Assembly: GCF_002101315.1 (NCBI RefSeq)
Contig: NZ_CP020777.1
Span: forward strand, 310,001-374,000
Origin: Candidatus Pelagibacter sp. RS39
GTDB lineage: Bacteria; Pseudomonadota; Alphaproteobacteria; Pelagibacterales; Pelagibacteraceae
Direction: 5' to 3'
DNA length: 64,000 nucleotides
Part shown: in pieces, positions 27,536-40,436 of the stretch
Layout of the letters: every line of letters starts with the position of its first letter
How positions within the stretch are numbered: the first letter of the stretch is position 1
Translations under genes and position numbers: made by a program
The notes under the pieces: model-generated
The model's database searches: none
Told to the model about the DNA's origin: nothing
What the model saw: only the letters and a program-made list of their open reading frames with translations

Positions 27536-28525
27536 ATGAAATACTTTAAAGTATTATTTAAATATAAAATTTTTTTGTTTTTTAATTTTTTAGTTTGTTT
27601 TTCCTCTCTCGCTGATAATCATAATATTTCCGATACACTGGAGTTGATCAAAAAGGATTTAAAAACTTTAGAAAAAGCTGTTTACTCAAATTCAAGTGAA
27701 TTCAATAATACAAATTCAGCATCATCAAACTTTGATAGCAACTCTGAGGATGTTCTTACAAGACACTTATTGAAGTTATCTGAAATTGAAAATCAATTTC
27801 AGGAACTTACTAATAAATTTGAAGAAATAAATTTTAAACTAGATAAGTTATCAAATAGACTTTCAAAAGTTCAATCAGATAATCAATTAAGATTTCAAGA
27901 TTTAGAGACTGCTTTATCAAATGGTGAAAGTATAAATTTGACTTCAAAAAAAACTTCAGAATCTGATACAGAAATTTTACCAGGTTCATCTCAACCACAA
28001 GATTTAGGGTCAATATCTTATAAAGATAATTCTACAAGCGATACAACTCAAAAAATACAATCAGTCGAAACAACTGCAACAATTGTTACCGAGACATTTC
28101 AAGCAGAAGAAAAAATTTTACCAGATGTTTCAGCTTCTGAGCAATATGAGTTTGCAACGAGTTTTTTAAAAGTTGGAGATTACTCTACTGCTGAAAGAGC
28201 ATTTAGAGAATTTGTAATTTCAAACCCTGATCATAAATTGGCTGGTAACGCACAATATTGGTATGCTGAAACTTTTAGAATAAGACAATTATACACTGAT
28301 GCTGCTTCAGCTTATCTAGAGGGTTATCAAAAATATCCAAAAGGAGAAAAAGCACCTATTAATTTATTAAAGCTAGGTGTATCAATGATACAGATTGGAG
28401 AAAAAGATCAAGGCTGTAAAATGATAAGTGGTGTTGCACAACAATATCCAAACGCAAAACAGTCTGTTATTCAAAAAGCAAAGTATGAGTCTCAAAAATT
28501 TGAGTGTAAGAAACAAAATTCCTAA
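27536..28525 (+). CDS. cpoB: CpoB (YbgF)-like periplasmic TPR protein
   Basis: 329 residues: signal peptide (about 1-26), an N-terminal coiled coil (30-120), a Ser/Thr-rich linker (120-200), and a C-terminal TPR domain from about residue 200 with YEFATSFLKVGDYSTAERAFREFVI and GNAQYWYAETFRIRQLYTDAASAYL. This is the CpoB/YbgF architecture, coordinating PBP1B and Tol during constriction in E. coli. It follows pal after a terminator, so it may have its own promoter. Its end overlaps tilS in another frame. Confidence 0.9.
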   Translation: MKYFKVLFKYKIFLFFNFLVCFSSLADNHNISDTLELIKKDLKTLEKAVYSNSSEFNNTNSASSNFDSNSEDVLTRHLLKLSEIENQFQELTNKFEEINFKLDKLSNRLSKVQSDNQLRFQDLETALSNGESINLTSKKTSESDTEILPGSSQPQDLGSISYKDNSTSDTTQKIQSVETTATIVTETFQAEEKILPDVSASEQYEFATSFLKVGDYSTAERAFREFVISNPDHKLAGNAQYWYAETFRIRQLYTDAASAYLEGYQKYPKGEKAPINLLKLGVSMIQIGEKDQGCKMISGVAQQYPNAKQSVIQKAKYESQKFECKKQNS

Positions 28526-29513
28526 CATTTATAAATCAAGACTTTTAAATCAAAGAGTAAATAAAATTTTTAAAAAATTTGAAAAGTCATTCAAAATAAA
28601 TTCTAATTTCATTGTTGGAGTATCAGGAGGATCAGATAGTTTGGCTTTAGCTTTTTTAACAAAAGTATATGCTTTAAAAAAAAACTTAAATCCAAGGTAT
28701 TTTATTGTAGATCATAAGCTTAGAAAAGAATCTACTAATGAGGCTGATAAAGTAAAAAGAGTTCTTAAATCTTTTAAAATTAACGCACATGTTCTCACTT
28801 GGAAGGGTAAAAAACCTGTTAATAATATTCAATCTTTAGCAAGAAATAAAAGATATGAGTTTTTATTTTCTAAATGCAAAAAACTTAAAATCAGCAACTT
28901 AGTTTTAGGTCATCATATGGATGATTTAATTGAAAACTTTTTTCTTAGAATGGCTAGGGGGAGTGGCCTAAAAGGACTTGTATCGCTTGGTATGAACACT
29001 CAAATTAAAGGTATAAATTTAATTAGACCTTTGATAAAATTTGAAAAAAAAGATTTACTATTTATATCTAAATTTATATTCAATTTTCATGTAGATGATC
29101 CCTCTAATCATGATGTTAAATTCAATAGAATTAAAATAAGAAATTTAATTAAGGGATTTAATGATTTTGGACTTGATAAGAAAAAATTTCAATTAACTAT
29201 AGAAAATTTAAAAGGGTCGGATCAATCAATAAAATTTTATGTTGAAAAGAATAAGAGGGAGAATTCAACATTTAACTATAGAAAAGTTGAACTAATTTTA
29301 AAAGAAAATTTTTTTGATAATTCACATGAGGTCATTTTTAGGTCTTTATCAGATCTAATTCATTTGGTGGGAAAAAAGGCAAATTTTGTGAGGGGTAAGA
29401 AAATTGAGAATATTTTGAATAAAATTAAAGAAAGGAAACTTAGAAAAGAAACATTGGGTGGATGCGTCATTAAGATGGTAAATCACACTGTGATTTTAAC
29501 AAAAGAACAGTAA
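28485..29513 (+). CDS. tilS: tRNA(Ile)-lysidine synthetase
   Basis: 342 residues from an ATG at 28485; earlier in-frame Met at 28428 adds only cpoB-antiphase sequence. The ATP-pyrophosphatase loop GVSGGSDSLAL (about residues 45-55) and LGHHMDDLIENFFLRMARGSGLKGL identify TilS, which converts C34 of tRNA-Ile(CAT) to lysidine. The C-terminal domain is short. It overlaps the cpoB end by about 41 bases. Start is uncertain because no good ribosome site lies upstream; identity is secure. Confidence 0.9.
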   Translation: MSLKNLSVRNKIPNIYKSRLLNQRVNKIFKKFEKSFKINSNFIVGVSGGSDSLALAFLTKVYALKKNLNPRYFIVDHKLRKESTNEADKVKRVLKSFKINAHVLTWKGKKPVNNIQSLARNKRYEFLFSKCKKLKISNLVLGHHMDDLIENFFLRMARGSGLKGLVSLGMNTQIKGINLIRPLIKFEKKDLLFISKFIFNFHVDDPSNHDVKFNRIKIRNLIKGFNDFGLDKKKFQLTIENLKGSDQSIKFYVEKNKRENSTFNYRKVELILKENFFDNSHEVIFRSLSDLIHLVGKKANFVRGKKIENILNKIKERKLRKETLGGCVIKMVNHTVILTKEQ

Positions 29514-29555
29514 AAATAGACTTGTTTAATTAATAATAATTCTTATCTTATAAAC

Positions 29556-31457
29556 ATGAATTTCAAAAACTTAGCGATGTGGGCAATAATCGTTTTTTTA
29601 ACGATTGGTCTATATAATATGTTCAAGAATCCTCAATCAAACATCAGAAGTTCTAACGAAGTAATTTTTTCAGAATTTTTGGAGTCTGTGGAACAAGGTG
29701 AGGTATTAAAAGTCGAAATTCAAGGAAATAATATAAATGGTGTATATGCAAACGGAAAAAGTTTTAAAACATATTCACCAAATGATCCTAATTTAATAGA
29801 AAAACTTTCAGAAAAGGGTGTAAGTATTTCTGCAGCACCTATAGAAGAAAAGATGCCTTCTTTGTTTGGAGTTCTACTTTCATGGTTCCCGATGTTGTTA
29901 TTAATAGCAGTTTGGATTTTCTTTATGAGACAAATGCAAGGTGGAAAAGGTGGAGCAATGGGCTTTGGAAGATCTAAAGCAAAAATGATGAATGAAATGA
30001 AGGGTAAAGTAACCTTTAACGATGTTGCAGGTGTAGAAGAAGCTAAAGAGGAAGTCGAAGAGATTGTTGAGTTCTTAAAAGATCCAAAAAAATTTAGTAG
30101 GCTAGGTGGAAAAATACCTAGAGGTGCACTTCTTGTAGGTCCTCCAGGAACAGGAAAAACTTTATTAGCTAGGGCAATTGCTGGTGAAGCAGGTGTTCCT
30201 TTCTTCACTATCTCTGGATCAGATTTTGTAGAGATGTTTGTTGGTGTGGGAGCATCAAGAGTGAGAGACATGTTTGAGCAGGGAAAAAAAAATTCGCCTT
30301 GTATAATATTTATTGATGAAATTGATGCTGTAGGAAGAAGTCGAGGCGCAGGTTTAGGAGGTGGAAATGACGAAAGGGAACAAACTCTTAATCAGCTTCT
30401 TGTTGAGATGGACGGTTTTGATACAAACGAAGGGGTTATCATAATCGCAGCAACAAACAGACCTGATGTTCTTGACCCCGCATTATTAAGACCAGGTAGA
30501 TTTGATAGACAAGTTGTAGTTTCTAATCCGGATATAATTGGAAGAGAAAAAATTTTAAAAGTTCACGTTAAAAAAATTAAAATGGCACCTGATGTAAATT
30601 TGAGAACTATAGCAAGAGGAACTCCAGGATTCTCAGGCGCTGATTTAGCTAATTTAGTAAATGAGTCTGCATTATTAGCTGCTAGGAAAAATAAAAGAAT
30701 TGTTACTTTAAATGAATTTGAAGAAGCGAAGGATAAAGTGATGATGGGAGCTGAGAGACGGTCAATGGTTATGACTGAAGATGAAAAGAAATTAACGGCG
30801 TACCATGAAGGTGGACATGCATTAGTCTCTTTTAATATGCCTAGTTACGATCCAATTCATAAAGCAACAATTATACCAAGAGGTAGGGCTTTAGGTATGG
30901 TTATGAATTTACCTGAAAGAGACAAACATGGTCATTCAATTAAATATTTAAAAGCAAGATTAGCAGTTTGTTTTGGCGGCAGAGTTGCAGAGGAAGTAAT
31001 TTTTGGAAAAGATAATATTTCAACAGGAGCAGGTGGGGGAAGTGGCTCAGATATAAATCAAGCAACTCAACTTGCAAGAGCTATGGTAACAAAATATGGA
31101 ATGAGCGAAGAGATGGGCCCAGTTGAGTATGGCGAAAATCAAGAGGAAGTTTTTTTAGGAAGATCTGTAACTCAAACACAATCAGTATCTGAAGAAGTTG
31201 CTCAAAAAATAGATAAAGAAATCAGAAAATTAGTTGATGAAGGGTATAATAAAGCTAAAGAAATCCTAACTGAAAAAATTGATGATTTACATAAAATTGC
31301 AAAAGCTCTTATGACTTATGAGACTTTAACAGGCGAAGAAATAGAAAATATTATTACTAAAAACATATATCCTGCTGATAAACAAGACTTAAAAGTTGAT
31401 GATGACAAGAGTTCTGCTTTAGGTGCTATGGGACTCAAACCTAAGATTGTTCATTAA
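29556..31457 (+). CDS. ftsH: ATP-dependent zinc metalloprotease FtsH
   Basis: 633 residues. Membrane helices at about 5-22 and 107-125, AAA Walker A GPPGTGKT at 195-202, Walker B FIDEID, SRH with [19 protein letters not shown], and the zinc site HEGGH near 417. It degrades misassembled membrane proteins and regulators such as sigma-32 in the membrane. The tilS-ftsH-folP-glmM order is a conserved bacterial arrangement. The zinc motif has Gly in place of the more usual Ala (HEAGH), still HExxH. Secure. Confidence 0.97.
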   Translation: MNFKNLAMWAIIVFLTIGLYNMFKNPQSNIRSSNEVIFSEFLESVEQGEVLKVEIQGNNINGVYANGKSFKTYSPNDPNLIEKLSEKGVSISAAPIEEKMPSLFGVLLSWFPMLLLIAVWIFFMRQMQGGKGGAMGFGRSKAKMMNEMKGKVTFNDVAGVEEAKEEVEEIVEFLKDPKKFSRLGGKIPRGALLVGPPGTGKTLLARAIAGEAGVPFFTISGSDFVEMFVGVGASRVRDMFEQGKKNSPCIIFIDEIDAVGRSRGAGLGGGNDEREQTLNQLLVEMDGFDTNEGVIIIAATNRPDVLDPALLRPGRFDRQVVVSNPDIIGREKILKVHVKKIKMAPDVNLRTIARGTPGFSGADLANLVNESALLAARKNKRIVTLNEFEEAKDKVMMGAERRSMVMTEDEKKLTAYHEGGHALVSFNMPSYDPIHKATIIPRGRALGMVMNLPERDKHGHSIKYLKARLAVCFGGRVAEEVIFGKDNISTGAGGGSGSDINQATQLARAMVTKYGMSEEMGPVEYGENQEEVFLGRSVTQTQSVSEEVAQKIDKEIRKLVDEGYNKAKEILTEKIDDLHKIAKALMTYETLTGEEIENIITKNIYPADKQDLKVDDDKSSALGAMGLKPKIVH

Positions 31458-31462
31458 TTTTA

Positions 31463-32518
31463 ATGCTTAGATATTACACAAGAGTGTGTAATTTCTATTA
31501 TGGTAATCATTCAAAAAAACTAGTTAACCAAAAGAAATCAATACCACTTAATGGGATTAAGGAAATCTCATTTGATCAAATAGAAATAATAACAAGAAAT
31601 TCAAAAAAAAAAATTTTTATTAATCAGATAAAATATCTTCCTAAATTAATAAGAAAAAAAATTAATTATGATTTAAAAAAAATTAAATCGAAAAAAAAAA
31701 ATTTCTCAAATTTAGATTTCAAAAAAATACCAAATATTTTAGGAGTATTAAACTTAACACCTGACAGTTTTTCAGATGGTGGAAAATTTAATTCAAAAAA
31801 AAAAGGAATTAATCACGCCGTACATTTAATAAACAGTGGTGCAAATTTAATTGATGTTGGCGGTGAGTCGACTCGTCCAGGATCAAAAATGATTAGAGAA
31901 AATTTAGAGTGGCAAAGAATTAATAAAATTTTGAAATTATTACTTAAGAAAAAAATACCAATATCTTTAGATACTAGAAAGTCAAAAATTATGAGTAAAG
32001 GAATAAATTTAGGGGTAAAATTAATTAATGATGTCTCAGGATTAGATTTTGACTCTGAAACTTTGAATGTACTAAAAAAATACAAAATTCCATTTGTAAT
32101 TCAGCACTCACAAGGAGTTCCAGAAAATATGCAAAAAAATCCTAAATATAAAAATGAATTATTGGATATATACGATTTTTTTGAAAAAAAAATAAAACTA
32201 TTAAGATCGAAAGGTATTAAACATGATAAAATTATTCTAGACCCCGGTATAGGTTTTGGAAAAAATTTGAAACATAATATGAGTTTGATTCGCAATATTT
32301 CCATTTTCCATTCTCTTGGTTTTCCGATACTTGTAGGCAATTCAAGAAAAAGATTTATTAAGGAGTTATCTGGAAAAAATGACAGCAAATTTAGAAATGG
32401 TGGAACGATAGCATCATCAATATATCTTATGATGCAAGGTGTTCAAATTTTAAGAATTCATGATGTTAATGAAACAATACAAGGCATTAAGATCTTTAAG
32501 AATATAATAAATAGTTAA
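31463..32518 (+). CDS. folP: Dihydropteroate synthase
   Basis: 351 residues. The catalytic TIM barrel begins near residue 91 with NILGVLNLTPDSFSDGG and continues with DVGGESTRPGS, INDVSGL, DPGIGFGKN, GNSRKRF and RIHDV, all the standard DHPS motifs. It condenses pABA with a dihydropterin for folate. A roughly 90-residue Lys-rich N-terminal extension precedes the barrel; enzymes of most bacteria are about 280 residues. It starts 5 bases after ftsH and abuts glmM, whose ATG overlaps its stop. Enzyme call secure; extension function unknown. Confidence 0.94.
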   Translation: MLRYYTRVCNFYYGNHSKKLVNQKKSIPLNGIKEISFDQIEIITRNSKKKIFINQIKYLPKLIRKKINYDLKKIKSKKKNFSNLDFKKIPNILGVLNLTPDSFSDGGKFNSKKKGINHAVHLINSGANLIDVGGESTRPGSKMIRENLEWQRINKILKLLLKKKIPISLDTRKSKIMSKGINLGVKLINDVSGLDFDSETLNVLKKYKIPFVIQHSQGVPENMQKNPKYKNELLDIYDFFEKKIKLLRSKGIKHDKIILDPGIGFGKNLKHNMSLIRNISIFHSLGFPILVGNSRKRFIKELSGKNDSKFRNGGTIASSIYLMMQGVQILRIHDVNETIQGIKIFKNIINS

Positions 32519-33849
32519 TGACAAAAAAATATTTTGGCACTGATGGTATTAGGGGAGCTATTAATAGTGAAAATATTAATGGGGATATGTTTTTTAAATT
32601 TGGCTTAGCTAGTGGAACATATTTTAAATCTCAAAAAAAAAGAAAACAAACGGCAATAATTGCAAAAGATACTAGATTATCTGGATACACTTTAGAACCA
32701 GCACTCGTATCAGGATTGGCATCAGCAGGTATGCATGTATATACCTTAGGACCTTTACCCACTAATGGTTTAGCGATGCTCACAAAGGCTATGAAGGCAA
32801 ATATGGGAATTATGATTACAGCTTCTCATAATCCTCACAATGATAATGGATTAAAACTATTTGGACCTGATGGCATGAAATTATCAGACAAAATAGAAAA
32901 AAAAATTGAAAGTTTAATTGATAAAAAAATCATCAAAAATCTCTCTAAGCCAGAAAAATTAGGTAGAGTAAAAAGATTAGAGACAGGTACAAATGATTAC
33001 ATCAAAATATTAAAAAAAAATTTCACCAAAGAATTCAATTTAAGAGGTCTTAGAATTGTAATTGATTGTGCAAATGGAGCAGGGTACAAAGCTGGACCAG
33101 AATTATTAAAATCTTTGGGAGCTAAAGTGATTGCAATAGGAGTTAATCCTAATGGATTAAATATTAACAAAAACTGTGGTTCTACATTTCCTGAAAAAAT
33201 AAAATCTGCAGTTAAAAAGTATAAGGCCCATATAGGTATTTCACTAGATGGTGATGCAGATAGGATAATTATGTGTGACGAAAAAAGTAATATCATAGAT
33301 GGTGACCAAATTATTGCTGCACTAGCAACAAGATGGCAAAATAAAAAAATGTTAAAAGGTGGGGTTGTTGGAACATTAATGTCCAATTATGGCCTTGAAA
33401 AATATTTCAAAAAAAAAGGTATTAGATTTATACGTGCTAATGTTGGTGACAGATATGTAAAAGAGGTAATGCAAAAAAATAAGTTTAATTTAGGTGGAGA
33501 GCAATCAGGACATATTATTCTAGGTAAATTTGCAACTACAGGAGATGGCTTACTTGTTGCTTTGGAGTCTTTATTTGCTCTTAGAAAGGGAAAAAGAGCC
33601 AGTGAATTTTTTGAAAAATTTAAAAAAACTCCACAATTACTTAAAAATATTGAAGTAAAAAATAAAAATATAATCAACAAACCTGAAATTAAAAAATCTA
33701 TTAGGCTAGCTTCAAAATTAATAAAAGGTAGTGGCAGAATTCTTGTAAGAAAATCGGGAACAGAATCAAAAATAAGAATTATGGGAGAAAGTGAAAATAA
33801 AAGACTTCTTGAAAAATGTGTTAATATAATTTTGAAAAAAATTAGATAA
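32518..33849 (+). CDS. glmM: Phosphoglucosamine mutase
   Basis: 443 residues. FGTDGIRG at the N-terminus, TASHNPHNDNG with the phosphoserine at about 103, the metal loop SLDGDADR (about 244) and the C-terminal sugar-phosphate loop RKSGTESKIRIM are all present. It converts glucosamine-6-phosphate to glucosamine-1-phosphate for peptidoglycan and LPS. It overlaps folP by one base and the next gene begins one base after it. Length is normal. Secure. Confidence 0.97.
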   Translation: MTKKYFGTDGIRGAINSENINGDMFFKFGLASGTYFKSQKKRKQTAIIAKDTRLSGYTLEPALVSGLASAGMHVYTLGPLPTNGLAMLTKAMKANMGIMITASHNPHNDNGLKLFGPDGMKLSDKIEKKIESLIDKKIIKNLSKPEKLGRVKRLETGTNDYIKILKKNFTKEFNLRGLRIVIDCANGAGYKAGPELLKSLGAKVIAIGVNPNGLNINKNCGSTFPEKIKSAVKKYKAHIGISLDGDADRIIMCDEKSNIIDGDQIIAALATRWQNKKMLKGGVVGTLMSNYGLEKYFKKKGIRFIRANVGDRYVKEVMQKNKFNLGGEQSGHIILGKFATTGDGLLVALESLFALRKGKRASEFFEKFKKTPQLLKNIEVKNKNIINKPEIKKSIRLASKLIKGSGRILVRKSGTESKIRIMGESENKRLLEKCVNIILKKIR

Positions 33850-33850
33850 T

Positions 33851-36845
<2,995 letters not shown>

Positions 36846-36885
36846 AAACAGTTTATCTAATTAATAATAAAAATTTTTCAATGTT

Positions 36886-37866
36886 TTATTTACCCATATT
36901 TCTGAGTGTTTTTAGTATTATTTCAAGTTCATTTGGTAAAATAGAGTTAAAAATCATTTGTTTATTTTTTTTTGGATGAATAAAGCCCAAGGTTTTGGCA
37001 TGTAAAAATTGCCTATTTAATTTAATTAGAATTTTTTCTAATGATGGCTCTATATCTTTAAACTTTTTAAATCTTTTCTTATATTTATCATCACCAACTA
37101 TACTGTTTCCCAAATAATTCATATGAACTCTTATTTGGTGAGTTCGACCTGTTTCTAATTTACACTCTAACAAACTAAAAGTTGGTATATTTTTATTTTC
37201 AAAAATTTCTAAAGTTTTGTAATTTGTAATTGCTTTTTTTCCTTTGCTGTTACTAACCTCCATCATTTGTCTATTTTTTGAGCTTCTTGCAATAAAAGTT
37301 TCTATTTTACCTTTAGATGGTCTTATCTTGCCCCAGATAAGTAATTGGTAAACTCTTTGGATTGTGTGTTTATTAAATTGATTAGAGAGGTGTTCATGAG
37401 TCTGATTATTTTTTGCAATTACAATCAATCCAGATGTATTTTTATCAATTCTATGTACTATTCCAGGCCTTAGTTCACCCCCAATATTAGAGAAAGAATT
37501 TTTACTATAATTCATAAGTGCATTTACGATTGTATTATCAAAATTACCTGCACCAGGATGCATTACTATTCCAGAGGGTTTGTTTAAAACAATTAAATCT
37601 TTATCCTCAAATACTATATCTAAATTAAACTTGTAAGGTTTTAAGGAAGCTTTTTTTGGTTCAGGTATGACTAATTTTATTTCATCATTAAAAAAAATTT
37701 TTTTCGATGGATCAGTTATTACCTTGTTATTTATTCTTAACTTATTATCTAGAATAAGATTTTTTATTCTTGTTCGACTAATAATATTCTCTCTCTTTTT
37801 AATGAAAATATCAACACGGAGTTCATTTTCGGTCTTATCAACTATCAAATTTATTTTTTTTTCCAT
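36886..37866 (-). CDS. rluD: Ribosomal large subunit pseudouridine synthase (RluD-like)
   Basis: 326 residues: N-terminal S4-like RNA-binding domain (about 15-65), then the catalytic domain with the motif HRIDKNTSGLIV, catalytic Asp at about 141, and LLECKLETGRTHQIRVH near residue 240. It isomerises uridines in 23S rRNA helix 69. It starts 24 bases from the tRNA-Arg gene on the opposite strand. Exact target sites cannot be proved by sequence. Family secure. Confidence 0.93.
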   Translation of the reverse strand: MEKKINLIVDKTENELRVDIFIKKRENIISRTRIKNLILDNKLRINNKVITDPSKKIFFNDEIKLVIPEPKKASLKPYKFNLDIVFEDKDLIVLNKPSGIVMHPGAGNFDNTIVNALMNYSKNSFSNIGGELRPGIVHRIDKNTSGLIVIAKNNQTHEHLSNQFNKHTIQRVYQLLIWGKIRPSKGKIETFIARSSKNRQMMEVSNSKGKKAITNYKTLEIFENKNIPTFSLLECKLETGRTHQIRVHMNYLGNSIVGDDKYKKRFKKFKDIEPSLEKILIKLNRQFLHAKTLGFIHPKKNKQMIFNSILPNELEIILKTLRNMGK

Positions 37867-37889
37867 AAAATGATATATTAATATGATAT

Positions 37890-37966
37890 GCGCTTGTAGC
37901 TCAACTGGATAGAGCGCCTGACTTCGGATCAGGAGGTTCTGGGTTCGACTCCTAGCAGGCGCACCA
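37890..37966 (+). tRNA. tRNA-Arg (TCG)
   Basis: A 77-base cloverleaf with encoded CCA: acceptor GCGCTTG pairs with CAGGCGC (one G:T), D-arm AGCTCAACTGGATAGAGC, anticodon stem CCTGA/TCAGG around the loop CTTCGGA giving anticodon TCG, T-arm GTTCGACTC. Its end is one base from the stop of the convergent ABC permease gene. Confidence 0.95.
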
Positions 37967-37967
37967 A

Positions 37968-38759
37968 TTATTCACCCATATTTATTAAAGTTCCTTTTAT
38001 TCTTGCCCTTAAAAAAGATAGATAAAACAGTCCTATTCCAAAAATTAAATAAACCAAATTTAATAAATAAGCTTGCTTTATATTTTCGTAATCTACAAGA
38101 CCATTTATTAAAATATTTCTAGTTTCATCAAAAATGTAAACTAGTGGCAGTCCCTTTGCAATTACTTGGAAAAATTCAGGAAGGATTTCTATTGGATAGT
38201 AGATACAGCCTAATGGAGCAAGTAAAAATAATGATGACCAAGCTATATTTTCAAAGGATGGTCCGTATCTCATTAAACCTGAGCTCACAAATAAACCTAG
38301 TGTAATCCCAAATATGTATAAACTTAAAAATAATATAAAGAGTGGAAAACCTAATTTTAAAATTGAAACCCCAAACAATGGAGAAGTTAAAATAATTGCG
38401 GGTACTAGACCGATTAATGTCCTTATCAAAGCAGTAAATATTAAAGATATAATTATTTCTTTTAGCTTCAATGGAGCAATAAATAAATTCGTAAAATTTC
38501 TACTCCAGATTTCCTCTAAAAAAAGCATATTAAAACTTATGCTAGATCTAAAAAGAATGTCGTAAAGAATTGCACATGTAAGAATTATTCCAAGTGTATT
38601 ATTGTAATAATCACTATAAATTGAAAAAAATTTAGAAATAAATCCCCAAAGAATAATTTGTATTGTTGGCCAATAAATTAAATCCAAAACTCTTGGTAAA
38701 GAACTTTTGATGAGATAAAAATGTCTCAAAAAAAGTCCATACATTTTATTTAGATTCAT
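37968..38759 (-). CDS. ABC-2 type transporter permease
   Basis: 263 residues with about six hydrophobic helices and no soluble domain; the order matches ABC-2 (ABC transporter type 2) permeases: MFLEEIWSRNFTNLFIAPLKLKEIIIS after the second helix, then helices with LGCIYYPIEILPEFFQVIAKGLPLVYIFDETRNIL, the characteristic re-entrant region. With the ATPase whose gene it overlaps by 4 bases it forms an exporter, substrate unknown. It is the second gene of the two-gene unit. The stop is one base from tRNA-Arg on the other strand. Confidence 0.88.
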   Translation of the reverse strand: MNLNKMYGLFLRHFYLIKSSLPRVLDLIYWPTIQIILWGFISKFFSIYSDYYNNTLGIILTCAILYDILFRSSISFNMLFLEEIWSRNFTNLFIAPLKLKEIIISLIFTALIRTLIGLVPAIILTSPLFGVSILKLGFPLFILFLSLYIFGITLGLFVSSGLMRYGPSFENIAWSSLFLLAPLGCIYYPIEILPEFFQVIAKGLPLVYIFDETRNILINGLVDYENIKQAYLLNLVYLIFGIGLFYLSFLRARIKGTLINMGE

Positions 38760-39484
38760 ATTAAATCTCTTGTAAGTTTTAAAAAAACTTCCTCCATGTT
38801 TCTCCTTCCATGTTTTTTAATTAATTCGCCAGGAGTTCCTTGATCAATAATAGATCCTTTATTCATCATTAGAACTGAAGAGCATAATCTCTCAACTTCT
38901 GTCATGTTATGCGAAGCAAGCAGGATAGAAGTTTTTTTTTCTTTTTGGTATTCCTCTAAAAAACTTCTAACAAAATCTCCTGTTTCAGGATCTAGAGATG
39001 CAGTTGGTTCATCAAGAAGAAGAACTGATGGATCATTAATTATAGATTTAGCTAGACTGACTCTATTTTTTTGGCCAGAGGAAAGTTCTCCTGTTATTTT
39101 ATTAATAAATTCATTAAGTCTTAATTTTTCACAGAGATAATCAATTTTAATTCCAAGTTTTTTTACATCATAAAGTCTTCCATAAACTTCAAGATTTTGC
39201 TTTACAGTTAATTTTTTTGGTAACTCAATATATGGTGAAATAAAATTTAATTCGTTTAATAATTCAACTCTTTGTTTTTCAATTTCAATACCATTTATAA
39301 GAACTTTCCCTTTTGTAGGCTTTAGTAAACCAAGAATCATACCTATTGTTGTAGTTTTACCACATCCGTTAGGTCCAAGAATTCCAATGATTTCATTTTC
39401 ATTTAAATTAAAAGAAATATTTCGAACAGCTTCTTTTGAGTCATAAGTTTTTGATAAATCAATTATTTTAAGAGGAATGGTCAT
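38756..39484 (-). CDS. ABC transporter ATP-binding protein (ABC-2 exporter)
   Basis: 242 residues. Walker A GPNGCGKTT (about 36-44), signature LSSGQKNRVSLAK (about 136), Walker B VLLLDEPTASLD and the H-loop ASHN are all present. This is the multidrug/ABC-2 subgroup of ATPases. It powers the permease encoded by the next gene (4-base overlap); the cargo may be a lipid, polysaccharide or drug. tsaC lies immediately upstream, sharing one base with this gene start. Secure as an ABC ATPase; substrate open. Confidence 0.92.
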   Translation of the reverse strand: MTIPLKIIDLSKTYDSKEAVRNISFNLNENEIIGILGPNGCGKTTTIGMILGLLKPTKGKVLINGIEIEKQRVELLNELNFISPYIELPKKLTVKQNLEVYGRLYDVKKLGIKIDYLCEKLRLNEFINKITGELSSGQKNRVSLAKSIINDPSVLLLDEPTASLDPETGDFVRSFLEEYQKEKKTSILLASHNMTEVERLCSSVLMMNKGSIIDQGTPGELIKKHGRRNMEEVFLKLTRDLI

Positions 39485-40416
39485 TAAAATTTTGAAGCCC
39501 TTAATAATCTATCGTTAATAGTTTTGCCGATTCCTATATTTGGGATTTTGTCTACAGCTATAGATTTGTAATTATCTTTTTTTATCTTTCTTAAAATAGT
39601 GTAGAGGTTTTTTGCAGCTTCTTTTAAATCGCCCTTTTTTGATAAAAAATAATAGTTTGTTTTGTTAATCCTATTTTTCTTAATTAGTAAAAAAGCCTCA
39701 TCTTTTTTTATTTTTTTAACATTAAGTCTGATTGGGATCCCAGGTGAATAATGAATTCTTAATTGTCCAGGAGCTGAAATCTTGGAAGGATTTATATTTA
39801 TTAAAATTTTTTTCTTTAATATTTTTTGGAGAGTTTCAACTTCTAAACCACCTAATCTTAAAATTTTTGGTTTTTTCCTTAGATCAATAATTGTAGACTC
39901 AACCCCAACCGAAGATCTTCCACCTTCAAGTATATACTTAATTTTTTTTCCAAAATCGTCCTTTACATCTGAAGAAGTTACCGCACTAACTCTTGAAGAA
40001 ATATTAGCACTAGGTGCTGCGATAGGAAATTTCAAATGTTTTAACAGAATTCTTGCTACTGGATGTTTTGGAAATCTCACAGCAAGAGTATTCTTTTTAT
40101 TAGTTGCAATTTTCGAAATTTTTGATTTTTTTTTTTGATTTAAGATGAATGTTATTGGCCCAGGACAAAATCTTTTATATAATTTTAAAAAATCAACATT
40201 TAGATCGCAATCATCTTTTAATTTTTTTAAATCATAATAATGAATAATCAAAGGGTTATTCATTGGTCTTTTTTTTAATCTAAATATTTTTTTACACGCT
40301 GTATCAGAATATGCATTCCCAGCTATTCCATAAACAGTTTCGGTTGGTATAGCAACACACTCTCTTTTATTTAAGAGATTCCTCGCTTTTTTAATATTTG
40401 CAAGATTAATTTTCAT
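39484..40416 (-). CDS. tsaC: Threonylcarbamoyl-AMP synthase (Sua5/YrdC type)
   Basis: 310 residues: an N-terminal YrdC domain to about 190 with PTETVYGIAGNAYS, FRLKKRPMNNPLI, PGPITFIL, AVRFPKHP and APSANISSRVS, then a C-terminal Sua5 domain starting near SAPGQLRIHYSPGIPIRL. The longer Sua5 form, rather than the short TsaC of E. coli, makes threonylcarbamoyl-AMP for tRNA t6A37. The xseB gene is divergent, 20 bases away. Secure. Confidence 0.93.
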   Translation of the reverse strand: MKINLANIKKARNLLNKRECVAIPTETVYGIAGNAYSDTACKKIFRLKKRPMNNPLIIHYYDLKKLKDDCDLNVDFLKLYKRFCPGPITFILNQKKKSKISKIATNKKNTLAVRFPKHPVARILLKHLKFPIAAPSANISSRVSAVTSSDVKDDFGKKIKYILEGGRSSVGVESTIIDLRKKPKILRLGGLEVETLQKILKKKILININPSKISAPGQLRIHYSPGIPIRLNVKKIKKDEAFLLIKKNRINKTNYYFLSKKGDLKEAAKNLYTILRKIKKDNYKSIAVDKIPNIGIGKTINDRLLRASKF

Positions 40417-40436
40417 GTATTATTTGAGAGTATTAT

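Noticed and set aside
29720-30271. 183-residue minus-strand frame inside ftsH
   Set aside because: Antisense shadow of the conserved AAA domain; codon structure of ftsH explains the open frame.
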